Assembly: GCF_009765975.1 (NCBI RefSeq)
Contig: NZ_LMUJ01000063.1
Location: 6,989 to 58,108, forward strand
DNA: 51,120 nt
Direction: 5' to 3'
Source: Acidisphaera sp. S103
GTDB taxonomy: Bacteria > Pseudomonadota > Alphaproteobacteria > Acetobacterales > Acetobacteraceae
Part shown: one piece after another, positions 26,440 through 34,994 of the stretch
Position numbering within the stretch: the first letter of the stretch is position 1
How the letters are laid out: the number at the start of each line of letters is the position of its first letter
Program-made: the position numbers and the translations under genes
Notes under the pieces: generated by a model
The model's database searches: none
What the model was told of the DNA's origin: nothing
What the model saw: the letters and a program-made list of their open reading frames with translations, nothing else

Positions 26440-27906
26440 ATGACTGGTCACGCGCAACAGACGCCCGCACAGATTCGTGCGAGCCTAGGTCATCCGGTGA
26501 TTGACGGTGATGGCCACTGGGTTGAATACGATCCCGTCTTCGCGGAACAAATGCGAAAGGTCGGTGGGGACCTCGCAGCGGATGGTTTTCTTGCAGCAAT
26601 GAACGCCACGAAGACCGCGCTTGATATGCCGGTGGCGGAGCGTCAGCGGCGCCGGGTCGCGATGCCGGGGTTTTGGACGCGGCAGACCGGTAACACGCTG
26701 GACAGAGCAACGGCGATGATGCCGCGGTTGTTTTATGACCGGATGGATGAGTTTGGCACTGATTTTGCGGTCATTTACCCGACCGCCGGTCTGCGGCTGC
26801 CGCGAATTAAGGATGACGCGACGCGTCGGGCGGTCATTCATGCTTACAACGTTGTTTCTGCTGATTATTTCGCAAAACTCTCGGACCGGATGACTCCGGC
26901 GGCCATCATTCCGATGCACCATCCGGAGGAAGCGATCGCGGAATTGGAATTCGCGACCAGCCAGCTTGGCACAAAGGCCGCGATGTTCGGCAGCGCCTTC
27001 CCGCGGCAGGTGGACTCGGTTAAGCAGGACCCCGAGGCCGACCGGTTTGCCGTCTGGTATGAGGTCTTCGGCATCGACAGTCCTTACGATTACGATCCCG
27101 TCTGGGCAACATGCCGGAAACTGAAGATCGCGCCGACATTCCACAGCACCGGCAGCAACCAGGCGCTGCGGAACTCGCCAACCAATTTCGTTTACAACCA
27201 TATCGGTCACTTTGCCGATGCCGGTCACGCCGCTTGCAAAGGCGTTTTCCTGGGCGGCATCACCCGGCGGTTCCCGGAATTGCGCTGGGCGTTCCTTGAA
27301 GGGGGCGTGGGCTGGGCGTCTCAACTGTTCGGTGATCTGATCGAGCATTGGGAGCGTCGCAACATCAGGGCGCTGGAGAACATGAAGCCGGATAAGCTCG
27401 ACCGGGCGAAGCTGATGGGCCTGGTGGAGAAATACGGGTATGAGGACATGCTGTCAGCGCTGAAGACGCGCGGGGGCACGCCCGATCCTGAGGTGCATGG
27501 GACCGGGGGGTTGGACGACCTGGATGACTTCTCCCGGTGCAAGTTCACGCGCAAGGAAGACTGGGTGGATCTGTTCAGCACCCCGTTTTACTTCGGCTGT
27601 GAGGCCGATGATCGCATGAACGCGATTGCTTTCGGCAAGACGAATCCGTTCGGTGCCAAACTGAATGCGATCTACAGTTCCGATGTCGGGCATTTCGATG
27701 TCATCGACATGCGGGACCCGCTGCCGGAGGCGTATGAACTGGTCGAAGACGGTTTCATTACGAACGATAATTTCCGTGACTTCGTGTTCGGGAATTCGGT
27801 GCGTTTGTGGGGCACGCAGAATCCAAACTTCTTTGACGGCACCCATGTCGCGAAAGAGGCCAGGGCTTTGTTGGGGCAGACGCCTGTGCGGCAGGCTGCT
27901 GAGTAG
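26440..27906 (+). CDS. Amidohydrolase_2-family metal-dependent hydrolase
   Basis: This 488-residue TIM-barrel protein of the PF04909 type (decarboxylase/hydrolase clade) begins with VIDGDGHWVEYDPVF. That keeps only the last His of the canonical DxHxH and follows the D-x-D-x-H variant of this subfamily. Further marks are AAIIPMHHPEEAIAELEFA (barrel strand), PTFHSTGSNQ, FLEGGVGWASQLFGDLIEHW and the C-terminal SSDVGHFDVIDM, where the metal-binding Asp would sit. The start at 26440 is preceded by ACGGAGGGAGGC. It faces the cupin gene divergently. The substrate is unknown. Confidence 0.82.
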   Translation: MTGHAQQTPAQIRASLGHPVIDGDGHWVEYDPVFAEQMRKVGGDLAADGFLAAMNATKTALDMPVAERQRRRVAMPGFWTRQTGNTLDRATAMMPRLFYDRMDEFGTDFAVIYPTAGLRLPRIKDDATRRAVIHAYNVVSADYFAKLSDRMTPAAIIPMHHPEEAIAELEFATSQLGTKAAMFGSAFPRQVDSVKQDPEADRFAVWYEVFGIDSPYDYDPVWATCRKLKIAPTFHSTGSNQALRNSPTNFVYNHIGHFADAGHAACKGVFLGGITRRFPELRWAFLEGGVGWASQLFGDLIEHWERRNIRALENMKPDKLDRAKLMGLVEKYGYEDMLSALKTRGGTPDPEVHGTGGLDDLDDFSRCKFTRKEDWVDLFSTPFYFGCEADDRMNAIAFGKTNPFGAKLNAIYSSDVGHFDVIDMRDPLPEAYELVEDGFITNDNFRDFVFGNSVRLWGTQNPNFFDGTHVAKEARALLGQTPVRQAAE

Positions 27907-27920
27907 GGGCATCCATTGTG

Positions 27921-28005
27921 CAACCGTCATGGCGGGTGAAAGACCGCCATCCATGCCTTTGTTTTTTCAGGTGAAAGGCGTGGATGCCGACCTTCGTCGG
28001 CATGA
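27921..28005 (+). repeat. Dispersed palindromic repeat, class 1, copy B
   Basis: It shares its first 40 bases with copy A at 5987 (CAACCGTCATGGCGGG, CCGCCATCCATGCCTTTG). Here the return arm is intact: CCATCCATGCCTTT pairs with AAAGGCGTGGATG (27973-27985). A final stem-loop, ATGCCGACCTTCGTCGGCAT, ends three bases before the group II intron. The shape matches REP/BIME-like elements. Confidence 0.75.
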
Positions 28006-28438
28006 GTGCGTCCGTGAGGGCGCTTTGTCAGCACGGTGCGAGTCCGTGCCTGGGATGGTCGCAATCCCAGAAATCAAAGGTAACTGCGTCGCCGCGAGGC
28101 GGGGTGGAGAGCAACCGGAGGTGAACTGATAGTCCGTAGGATGACGAACCTGTTTCGGCGGGATCTCGTGGCGAGCCTGCTCATGTATGGCGAAGCCTGG
28201 AACAACCGATGGCGCTGAAGCGACTGATACTCAAAGCGACCGTCGGGCGGATCACGTGGTTGAGGACGGAATGTCGGGACGGCAGAGCGGCGTAAGCGGA
28301 GAGACCTGGCGGTCTGGGTGAGACCGTCGGGAGTCAGAGCCTTCATAGTACCGAGGCCGCTGCGAGCGGTGGAAAGGGGCGGGTAGCAAAACCGTTCCGA
28401 GGGAAGGGAGGCAGGAAGCTGGATGTGAGAAGTTCGGT

Positions 28439-29770
28439 ATGGAGCAAGAGAATCCCGGAAGTGCCGTCAAGGCTAAGCAAGGGAGAGATGCCACCTGTGG
28501 GGAGTCCCACGGCTTGTGGTGGGCGGAAGCATCCATATGGACGGACCGCATGGTGTCGGCGCTGGGTAACGGCGTCAGAGGGGGCAAATGGTTCAGCCTG
28601 ATCGATAAGGTCATCCGACCGGCGACCCTGGACATCGCGTGGCAGCGTGTCGCGCGGAACAAAGGGGCGGCGGGCGTGGACGGCCAGAGTATCGAGAGGT
28701 TCTTCCACCAATCGGAACGGTACTTAGCCGAACTCCAGGCCAGCCTGGTGGACGGCGGCTATCGGCCGAACCCGGTCAAACGGGTGGAGATACCCAAAGG
28801 GGATGGCAAGACCCGGCCTCTGGGGATACCGACGGTGAAGGACCGGATTGTGCAAACCGCATTGAAGATGGTCATCGAGCCAATCTTTGAAGTTCAGTTC
28901 CGGCCCGGCAGCTTCGGCTTCCGGCCGGGACGAGGCTGCAAGGACGCGCTGCGGGAAGTCGATCGGCTGCTGAAGGAAGGTTACACCCACGTGGTGGACG
29001 CCGACCTGAAAAGCTACTTCGACACGATCCCACACGACAGGCTGATGGTGTTGGTGGAGGGTTCGATCAGCGATAGCCGGGTTCTGGCACTGATCGATGG
29101 CTTCCTGCAGCAGGAGATCATGTCGGAGATGGCGCACTGGCAGCCGACGACAGGGACGCCCCAAGGGGCGGTGCTGTCGCCACTGCTGGCCAATCTGTAT
29201 CTGCACCCGCTCGATCGACTCATGGAGCAGGGCGGCTGGCGGATGGTGCGCTATGCCGATGACTTTGTGATCCTGTGTGCATCGGAAGCTGAGGCGGCGG
29301 CGGCACTGCGTCAGGTAACGGCGTGGGTGCATGCCAATGGCCTGACCCTTCATCCCGACAAGACACGGATCGGCGACTGCCTGCAACCGGGCCAGGGGTT
29401 CGAGTTCCTTGGCTACCGGTTCGAGGCGGGTCAGCGGTTCGTGCGCGACAGGAGCCTGATGGCGTTCAAGGACAAGGTGAGGGCGAAGACGGGTCGCAGC
29501 CGGGGGGATAGCCTGGGGCGGATCGTTGCGGATCTCAACCCGCTGATGCGGGGGTGGTTTGGCTACTTCAAACACGCCAGACCATACGTGTTCCGAATAC
29601 TCGATGGCTTCGTTCGGCGGCGGCTACGCGCTGTCCTGCGCAAGCAGGATCGGCGACCGTCGATGGGGCGCAGCAAAGCGGACCACATGCAGTGGACCAA
29701 TGCCTTCTTCGCGGGTCAGGGGCTGTTCACCCTGGTTACAGCCTGTGAAGACGCGAGACACCCCCGATGA
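28439..29770 (+). CDS. ltrA: Group II intron reverse transcriptase/maturase
   Basis: The protein has 443 residues. RT blocks: KGDGKTRPLGIPTVKDRIVQ (121-140), SFGFRPGRGCKDAL (158-171), VVDADLKSYFDTIPHDRLM with Asp187, TPQGAVLSPLLANLYL (240-255) and the active-site YADD at 272-275. The C-terminal maturase part (GIIM-like, about 355-425; NPLMRGWFGYFKHARPY) follows. No HNH endonuclease domain is present. It splices its own intron RNA and copies it into DNA. The N-terminal 40 residues read through intron sequence and may not belong; the true start may be a later Met such as residue 38. Confidence 0.93.
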   Translation: MEQENPGSAVKAKQGRDATCGESHGLWWAEASIWTDRMVSALGNGVRGGKWFSLIDKVIRPATLDIAWQRVARNKGAAGVDGQSIERFFHQSERYLAELQASLVDGGYRPNPVKRVEIPKGDGKTRPLGIPTVKDRIVQTALKMVIEPIFEVQFRPGSFGFRPGRGCKDALREVDRLLKEGYTHVVDADLKSYFDTIPHDRLMVLVEGSISDSRVLALIDGFLQQEIMSEMAHWQPTTGTPQGAVLSPLLANLYLHPLDRLMEQGGWRMVRYADDFVILCASEAEAAAALRQVTAWVHANGLTLHPDKTRIGDCLQPGQGFEFLGYRFEAGQRFVRDRSLMAFKDKVRAKTGRSRGDSLGRIVADLNPLMRGWFGYFKHARPYVFRILDGFVRRRLRAVLRKQDRRPSMGRSKADHMQWTNAFFAGQGLFTLVTACEDARHPR

Positions 29771-29787
29771 GGAAACCAGCGACTGGA

Positions 29788-29852
29788 GAGCCGTGTGCGG
29801 GAAAACCGCACGCACGGTTCGGAGGGCGGGGAGGAAACTTCCCGACCCCTAT
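29788..29852 (+). ncRNA. Group II intron domains V and VI
   Basis: Domain V spans 29788-29821: GAGCCGTGTGCGG, a GAAA-type tip, then CCGCACGCACGGTTC, a near-perfect hairpin with the catalytic AGC-type base triad region. Domain VI follows as CGGGGAGG / CTTCCCGACCCC with unpaired adenines from which the branch-point A would come. The intron then ends AT. Confidence 0.8.
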
Positions 29853-29921
29853 CGATGAGAGGCCGGCGGCGTTCGCCGGACAATTCGCTTATTCCCCGGC
29901 GAGCCCTAAATAATCGGGATC

Positions 29922-29964
29922 AAAGGGGCCGTGCCCCTTTGCGGGTCCGGGCAGAGCCCGGCCC
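29922..29964. terminator. Two adjacent GC-rich hairpins, possible terminator
   Basis: AAAGGGGC (29922-29929) pairs perfectly with GCCCCTTT (29933-29940), and CCGGGC pairs with GCCCGG just after (29947-29961). They lie a few bases beyond the stop of the minus-strand gene at 29976 and beyond the intron. No long T run follows, so termination is only suggested; a dispersed repeat is the alternative. Confidence 0.45.
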
Positions 29965-29975
29965 TCCTCCACCCC

Positions 29976-32861
29976 CTACGTGATCGTCGCGGTGCTACCC
30001 GAGAGGGTCAGATGGCCGGACAGCAGGTTGGCGGCCGTATCGGCGGTTGGCATGCCCACCAGAACGATGCCGTTGGTCAGATCGTTGCTGCCGGCCAGGG
30101 CGATGGCATGCACGCCGTTGACGGTGGTGTTGAAAGCCTCCAGCGAGCCCGACAGGTCGCTCAGACTAAGAGTCAGTTTGTCGGTGCCGTAGGTGAAGCC
30201 GGCGATTTCCTCGATGCCGGCGGCCGGCGGGATGGCGGCGGAGGCGGTCGTGGTCCCGCTGCCCATGGTCACGACCAGCGGCGATCCGATGAAAGTCAGG
30301 CTGGTGGCGTTCAAGCCGCTGGCGACGCTGGCGGGGATGACCCCGGCGCTCGATGGTGCGTTGGCGGCGATCCCGTAACCCAGCGCATTCAGTTCGGTGA
30401 CGTCGGTCGCGGTGAACAGGTTCTCCGTGCCGGTGGGTATGACCGCGGCCACCGCGTCGTCGCCGGCGCTGGCGGCCCAGTCGCCGTAGTCCAGTGACGT
30501 CGCGAAATTGTCGAGGTTCGTGGTGCCCCCGTTAACAGAGAAGTAGGTGGGCGACGCGCCGGGCACGCCGATCGTGCCGGGTGACGAATAGCGATACAGA
30601 TCCAGGGACGTCGAGATACCCAGCGTGGAGACACGGCCCAGGGCGTGGCCGATTTCGGCTTCGGCGACGCCGATGAAATCGACCTCACCCAGAACGGCGG
30701 GGCCGGTCGGGCTGTAGTTGAACATCCGTCCGGTAGGATCCAGCGCGAACCCGATGGCGGCATCGGTCTCGGTGCCGTAGGCCGCCGTCGCGCCGACCGC
30801 CTTGGCGTCCCCGCCTTCCACCCACACCGACGTGGGTTCGCCCGGCGAAGACAGGCTGGCCAGGGCTGATTGAACGGTTGATGTGCCGGGGAGTTTGGAC
30901 AGGTCGGTCTTGAACTGCGCGGTGGTGATGTAGTCGCTGTTCAGTATCTGCGTGTCGCCCAGCACGCCGGCGGGCAACGCCTTGCCATCGTACTCGCCGT
31001 AACCGACGTCGATGTTGACGGTGATCGGATTGGTGATCAGGGCGTCGAAATAGGCTGCGGCGTCTTCCACCGCAGCGACGAAGCCGGCGGGGGCGTTGGC
31101 AACGCTGGCATCCCAGATCAGGTTGATCACCGGATGGGTGACGGTGAAGCTGCCGGTCATCAGTTTGATCGCGGCCTGGTCGGCGGTGTACTGCGCCGCG
31201 GTCAGCGACAGGTTCTGGCCGGAATCGGTGACCACGATCCCGGTCAACTGGCCGCTGGCGGCAAGGGTTTCCAGCGAACCGATCGAGGTGCCGATATCGG
31301 CCAGCGTGTCGCTGACGGTCAGGGTCTTGACGTGGCTGTTGGCGGCGACGGTCGCCGCGGCAGCGGCGGTCACGCCGGTGACGGTCATCGTGTCGCCGGC
31401 TGCCAGCGTGGCCAATGCGGCGGCATCGGCGGTATACGCGGCATAGGTGACGGTAATCGACGTGCCCCCGGTCAGGGCGATCGACGACAGCTTGGTATCG
31501 TGGCCGAGGCTCGCAATGGCGTTGCCGACATTCGCCGCCGTATCGGCGATAGCGAATGATCCGACATGGGTGTCGGCCTGCAACGAAGCGGCACCGGCCA
31601 CGGTGGCGGCCGAGACCGTCAGCGTGTCGCCGGCGGCCAGCTTGTCCAATGTCGCGGTGTTGGCGAGATACTGGGTGTCGGTGACGGCCAGCGTGGTGGC
31701 CCCGCTCAGCGCGATCGCCGACAATTTGGTGTCGGCCGCCAGGGTGGCGAGGTTGGCGAGCACGTTGGCCGTGGTGTCGGTGACGGTGAAGGCAGTGACC
31801 TTGGCGGTGCTCTGCAGCGTTGCGGCGTCGCTGATCGTCGCGCCGGTGATCGTCAGCGATGTGGCCGCCACCAGCAGCCCCAACGCCGCCTTGTAATCGG
31901 CGTATTGCGTATAGGTGATCGACAGCGCGGTGCCGTTGCTCACCGCGATGGCGGACAGTTTGGTCTGGGTGCCGAACGTGGCGAGGCCGGCGGCGATATT
32001 GGTCGAGGTATCGCTGATGGAGAACGCGCTGACCTTGGCCGCGGCCTGGATCGTGGGGGCGTTGGCGACCGGGACGACGGATACCACAAGGGTCGCGGGG
32101 TCGGCGATCAGGGCCAGGGTTTTCGCGTAGGAGGTGTATTGGGGGTAGGTCACCTGCACCGTGGTGCCGCCGCTGACGGTGATGCCGGTCAGCTTGGTGG
32201 CGGTGCCAAGCGCGGTCAGGCCGGCGGTGATGTCCGCCGCCGTATCGGTGACGGTGAACGCGGCGACATGTCCATCGGCCTGCAATTTTCCGGCGGCCGC
32301 CGCCGTGGCGGCCGACACTGTCATCGTGTCGCCGGCGGTGAGTTTGTCGAGCGTGGATGCGTAACTCTGATACTGGGCGTACGTGACCGGCAACGAGGTC
32401 GCACCGGACAGCGTGATGCCGGACAATTTCGCGGCGGTGGCCAGGGTAGCCAGGCCGGCCAGCACGTTGGCTGTCGTATCGGTGACCGAGAACGACATGA
32501 CAGCGGTGGCGGCCTGGATCGCGGCGGTATCGGCTTCGGGGACGGCGCTGAGCGTAAAGGTCGTGCCCGCCGGCAGCAGGGCGAGGGCGGTCGTGTCGGT
32601 GATGTATTGCGTGTAGCTCAGCGGGATCGGCAGGCCGTTGGTCACGGTGATGCCGGTCAATTTGGTGTCGGCGTTCAACGCGTCGAACGCGGCGCCGATA
32701 TTGGCCGCGGTGTCGCTGACGGTGAAGGCGATGACCGTTGCACTGGCCTGCAGCGAGGCAGCCTGCGCGGCCGTGCCGACAGATCCGGCCGGCGTCGATG
32801 TGGTCGGCTTTGTCGCCTTGGACGTGTTGGGGGCGTTTCTTGCCATCCTGTTATCACTCAT
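29976..32861 (-). CDS. Seven-repeat secreted-type protein with NF038122-like metalloprotease domain
   Basis: The protein has 961 residues. Seven tandem units of about 75 residues fill about 40-560, each with FTVTDTAANV, TKLSGITLSG, VTYxQY and a closing AGDTLTVSAAT-type strand. A zincin-like domain follows (about 575-850; VINLIWDASVANAPAGF, NIDVGYGEYDG). The metal motif, expected as HExxHxxGR, reads A735-E-I-G-H739-A-L-G-R, so the first zinc His is Ala. The end resembles C-terminal beta-rich signals for type I secretion. There is no N-terminal signal peptide. The start at 32861 has CAGG upstream. It probably acts outside the cell as an adhesin or inactive protease. Confidence 0.75.
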   Translation of the reverse strand: MSDNRMARNAPNTSKATKPTTSTPAGSVGTAAQAASLQASATVIAFTVSDTAANIGAAFDALNADTKLTGITVTNGLPIPLSYTQYITDTTALALLPAGTTFTLSAVPEADTAAIQAATAVMSFSVTDTTANVLAGLATLATAAKLSGITLSGATSLPVTYAQYQSYASTLDKLTAGDTMTVSAATAAAAGKLQADGHVAAFTVTDTAADITAGLTALGTATKLTGITVSGGTTVQVTYPQYTSYAKTLALIADPATLVVSVVPVANAPTIQAAAKVSAFSISDTSTNIAAGLATFGTQTKLSAIAVSNGTALSITYTQYADYKAALGLLVAATSLTITGATISDAATLQSTAKVTAFTVTDTTANVLANLATLAADTKLSAIALSGATTLAVTDTQYLANTATLDKLAAGDTLTVSAATVAGAASLQADTHVGSFAIADTAANVGNAIASLGHDTKLSSIALTGGTSITVTYAAYTADAAALATLAAGDTMTVTGVTAAAAATVAANSHVKTLTVSDTLADIGTSIGSLETLAASGQLTGIVVTDSGQNLSLTAAQYTADQAAIKLMTGSFTVTHPVINLIWDASVANAPAGFVAAVEDAAAYFDALITNPITVNIDVGYGEYDGKALPAGVLGDTQILNSDYITTAQFKTDLSKLPGTSTVQSALASLSSPGEPTSVWVEGGDAKAVGATAAYGTETDAAIGFALDPTGRMFNYSPTGPAVLGEVDFIGVAEAEIGHALGRVSTLGISTSLDLYRYSSPGTIGVPGASPTYFSVNGGTTNLDNFATSLDYGDWAASAGDDAVAAVIPTGTENLFTATDVTELNALGYGIAANAPSSAGVIPASVASGLNATSLTFIGSPLVVTMGSGTTTASAAIPPAAGIEEIAGFTYGTDKLTLSLSDLSGSLEAFNTTVNGVHAIALAGSNDLTNGIVLVGMPTADTAANLLSGHLTLSGSTATIT

Positions 32862-33257
32862 GCTGATGCCTGGGCGTTTCGTGGGGCTGGTGACGGGTCA
32901 GCGCCTGAGCGCGACGCTATCATGTTTTCGAGAAATTCCATGTCCATCGGAGAGAGTTTTTTAGCGGTCCTGATATACAAAACTGTATGATATAACGAGT
33001 TAAATCATATTTCAGTACAATAGTATGATTTTGAGTCATGATATCCATCCGGCGGGATGCGGATAGTGTGCCTAATAAGGTTACAATTTCCTTGCGGATT
33101 CGGTATTAAACGTCTCGGTGGTGCCCGGGAACGTCTAACTCCCGTCCCTGGTCCTGCCCGGCGTGCGAGTGCCACCGCTTCCAACACGTGCCGCGCCAAG
33201 TGGCTCGGAACGCGCCTGAATACCGGTCACAAAACGCCGGCGCCGCTGGTTGCCTTT
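32862..33257. other. AT-rich intergenic region
   Basis: These 396 bases lie between the repeat-protein start and the manC stop. Positions 32940-33060 are much richer in A/T than anything nearby and include several TATAAT-like words on both strands. They are the likely promoter region for the repeat protein. No gene or hairpin is evident. Confidence 0.4.
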
Positions 33258-34682
33258 TCAGGCCCGGCCGTAGGTGTCTTCCAGGCGGACGATATCGTCC
33301 TCGCCCAAATAGGCGCCCGATTGGACCTCGATCAGCGTCAGCGGGATGCGGCCGGGATTTTCCAGCCGGTGGACGCAACCCAGCGGCAGGTAGACGCTCT
33401 CATTTTCGCGGACGATCAGGGTTTCAGCGTCACGGGTGACCTTGGCGGTGCCGTTCACCACGACCCAGTGTTCGGCGCGGTGGAAGTGGCTTTGCAGCGA
33501 CAATTGCCGGCCCGGGGTGACGACGATGCGCTTCACCTGGAAGCGGTCGCCCTGGATCAGGCTCTCGTAATAGCCCCAGGGGCGATAGCTGCGGTTATGC
33601 GCCACCGCTTCCGAACGCCCGGCCGCCTTCAGGCGCTCCACGATCTTTTTCACGTCCTGAGCCTGGTTGCGATGCATCGCCAGGACGGCGTCCTCGGTCA
33701 CCACGACGACCGCATCCTTCAGGCCGACCACGGCGGCGAGCATGCCGTCGCTACGGACGTAGCAGTTCTCGGCGCTTTCCAGCACCACGTCGCCGAGGGC
33801 GACATTGCCGTCGGCGTCCTTGATGCCGAGGTCCCACAGAGCGCTCCAGCTTCCGACATCGGACCACCCCAAATCAGCCGGCACCACGGCCGCTCGTGAC
33901 GTCCGTTCGGCGACGGCATAGTCGATGCTGATCGACGGGCATGCGGTGAACGCCTCGACGCCAAGGCGGATGAAGTCGAGGTCGGCCTTGCGATCGGCGA
34001 CTGCTTGGCGCACCGCGGGCAGCACGGCGGGGGCGTGGCGTTCCAGTTCCTCCAGCAAGGTGCGGGCGGTAAAGACGAACATGCCGGAGTTCCACAGATG
34101 GCGGCCGTCGGCGACGAAGCGTTCCGCCGTCGCGGCATCGGGCTTTTCCAGGAAGCGTGCCACGGCATGGACACCATCGGTATCGGGCAGCGGATCGCCG
34201 ATCTCGATATACCCATAGCCGGTTTCCGGTGCGGTGGGTTTCATGCCGAAGGTCACGATCCGGCCGGCCCGGGCGGCCTTGGCGGCGGCCTGAAGCGCGG
34301 TTTGCAGGGCGGCGTTGTCGGCGATGGAGGCGTCCGCCGCCATCATCCACAGCACGGTGTCGGGATCGTCCTTGGCCACCAGCACGGCGGCGGCTGCAAT
34401 GGCTGGGGCGCTGTTGCGGCCGACCGGTTCCAGCACGATGCGAGCGTCGGCGATGCCGGCTTCGCGTAACTGTTCAGCGATCAGGAACCGGTGCTCCTGA
34501 TTGCAGACCACGATCGGCGGCGCAAAACCCGGGTCCACGGCACGCAGCACGGTTTCCTGCATCATCGTCCGGTCCGATACCAGCGGCCAAAGCTGCTTGG
34601 GGAAGCTTTCGCGCGACACCGGCCACAGCCGTGTGCCGGAGCCGCCGGAGAGGATAACGGGAACGATACGGTGTTCGGTCAT
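33258..34682 (-). CDS. manC: Mannose-1-phosphate guanylyltransferase/mannose-6-phosphate isomerase
   Basis: The 474-residue bifunctional enzyme is of the AlgA/ManC/XanB type. The nucleotidyltransferase half (about 1-300) has LSGGSGTRLWPVSRESFPKQ, EPVGRNSAPAIAAAA, GYGYIEIGDPL and FLEKPDA, and NSGMFVFTA. The C-terminal type II phosphomannose isomerase cupin (about 330-474) has RPWGYYESLIQGDRFQVKRI and QLSLQSHFHRAEHWVVV, with metal-binding His. It supplies GDP-mannose for surface polysaccharide. The start at 34682 gives the normal length. It is divergent from the selenoprotein gene with 93 bases between starts. Confidence 0.94.
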   Translation of the reverse strand: MTEHRIVPVILSGGSGTRLWPVSRESFPKQLWPLVSDRTMMQETVLRAVDPGFAPPIVVCNQEHRFLIAEQLREAGIADARIVLEPVGRNSAPAIAAAAVLVAKDDPDTVLWMMAADASIADNAALQTALQAAAKAARAGRIVTFGMKPTAPETGYGYIEIGDPLPDTDGVHAVARFLEKPDAATAERFVADGRHLWNSGMFVFTARTLLEELERHAPAVLPAVRQAVADRKADLDFIRLGVEAFTACPSISIDYAVAERTSRAAVVPADLGWSDVGSWSALWDLGIKDADGNVALGDVVLESAENCYVRSDGMLAAVVGLKDAVVVVTEDAVLAMHRNQAQDVKKIVERLKAAGRSEAVAHNRSYRPWGYYESLIQGDRFQVKRIVVTPGRQLSLQSHFHRAEHWVVVNGTAKVTRDAETLIVRENESVYLPLGCVHRLENPGRIPLTLIEVQSGAYLGEDDIVRLEDTYGRA

Positions 34683-34775
34683 GGACTGGAATCCTGCGAT
34701 CGTGTCTTTCTTGCCTACACTGCCGGTCGCTGCCAAGCTGTCTAGGCACCAATCTGGTGGAGGAACGTACAAAAG

Positions 34776-34994
34776 ATGCAAATCGAGATCGAATACTGCG
34801 GCATGTGAGGCTATGAGCCGCGGGCGATTGCGGCGCGGACCCTGATCCTGAAGACCAACCCGGCCGCCAAGGTGACGCTGCGCAAAAGCGGTGGCGGTGT
34901 TTTCGAAATCACCATCGATGCGCGGCTTGCCTTCTCCAAGAAGGCGGTTGGGCGTTTCCCGACGGAGCAGGAGGTGGTTTCGGCCCTGGGCTGA
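34776..34994 (+). CDS. SelW-like (Rdx family) selenoprotein with in-frame TGA as Sec
   Basis: The protein has 72 residues read through a TGA at 34806-34808 (residue 11). The start ATG at 34776 follows GGTGGAGGAA. The reading is MQIEIEYCGM-U-GYEPRA, then AAKVTLRKSGGGVFEIT, RLAFSKKAVGRFPTEQEV and a TGA stop at 34992. This is the SelT/SelW/SelH (Rdx) thioredoxin-like fold, whose redox motif is CxxC or CxxU near residue 8; here it is C8-G-M-U11. The frame after the TGA is intact, keeps family residues (GYEPRA, GGVFEIT, GRFP) and has no other stop. A stem-loop lies just downstream. Family members are small cytosolic thiol oxidoreductases. The alternative is a Cys-to-stop mutation. Sec insertion requires selA, selB, selC and selD, not in this window. 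Confidence 0.8.
34806..34834 (+). promoter_or_regulatory. Candidate bacterial SECIS element
   Basis: Nine bases separate the TGA from GCCGC (34817-34821), which pairs with GCGGC (34830-34834) around the loop GGGCGATT. Bacterial SECIS elements sit immediately 3' of the UGA inside the coding region and need a G among the first loop bases, as here. An alternative pairing CCGCG/CGCGG exists. It was not folded by program. Confidence 0.5.

Larger units (their letters stand above)
28006..29852 (+). mobile_element. Complete group II intron
   Basis: The 1847-base element starts with GTGCG (28006-28010) and ends with AT after a domain VI hairpin. It encodes a maturase-reverse transcriptase in domain IV and carries a clear domain V. 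The boundaries were chosen from the consensus ends. Removing it joins CATGA to CGATGAG, a plausible intact continuation of the repeat. It is inserted directly behind a GC-rich hairpin, the favoured target of some bacterial intron lineages. The intron-encoded protein lacks an HNH endonuclease, so retrohoming would rely on nicked or replicating DNA. All parts look intact. Confidence 0.85.

Noticed and set aside
28006..29852. Considered as a retron because of the reverse transcriptase
   Set aside because: Intron ends, domain V/VI structure and the maturase domain show it is a group II intron.
31566..32990. Plus-strand Gly/Arg-rich frame opposite the seven-repeat protein
   Set aside because: Its repeats are only the shadow of the repeats on the minus strand.
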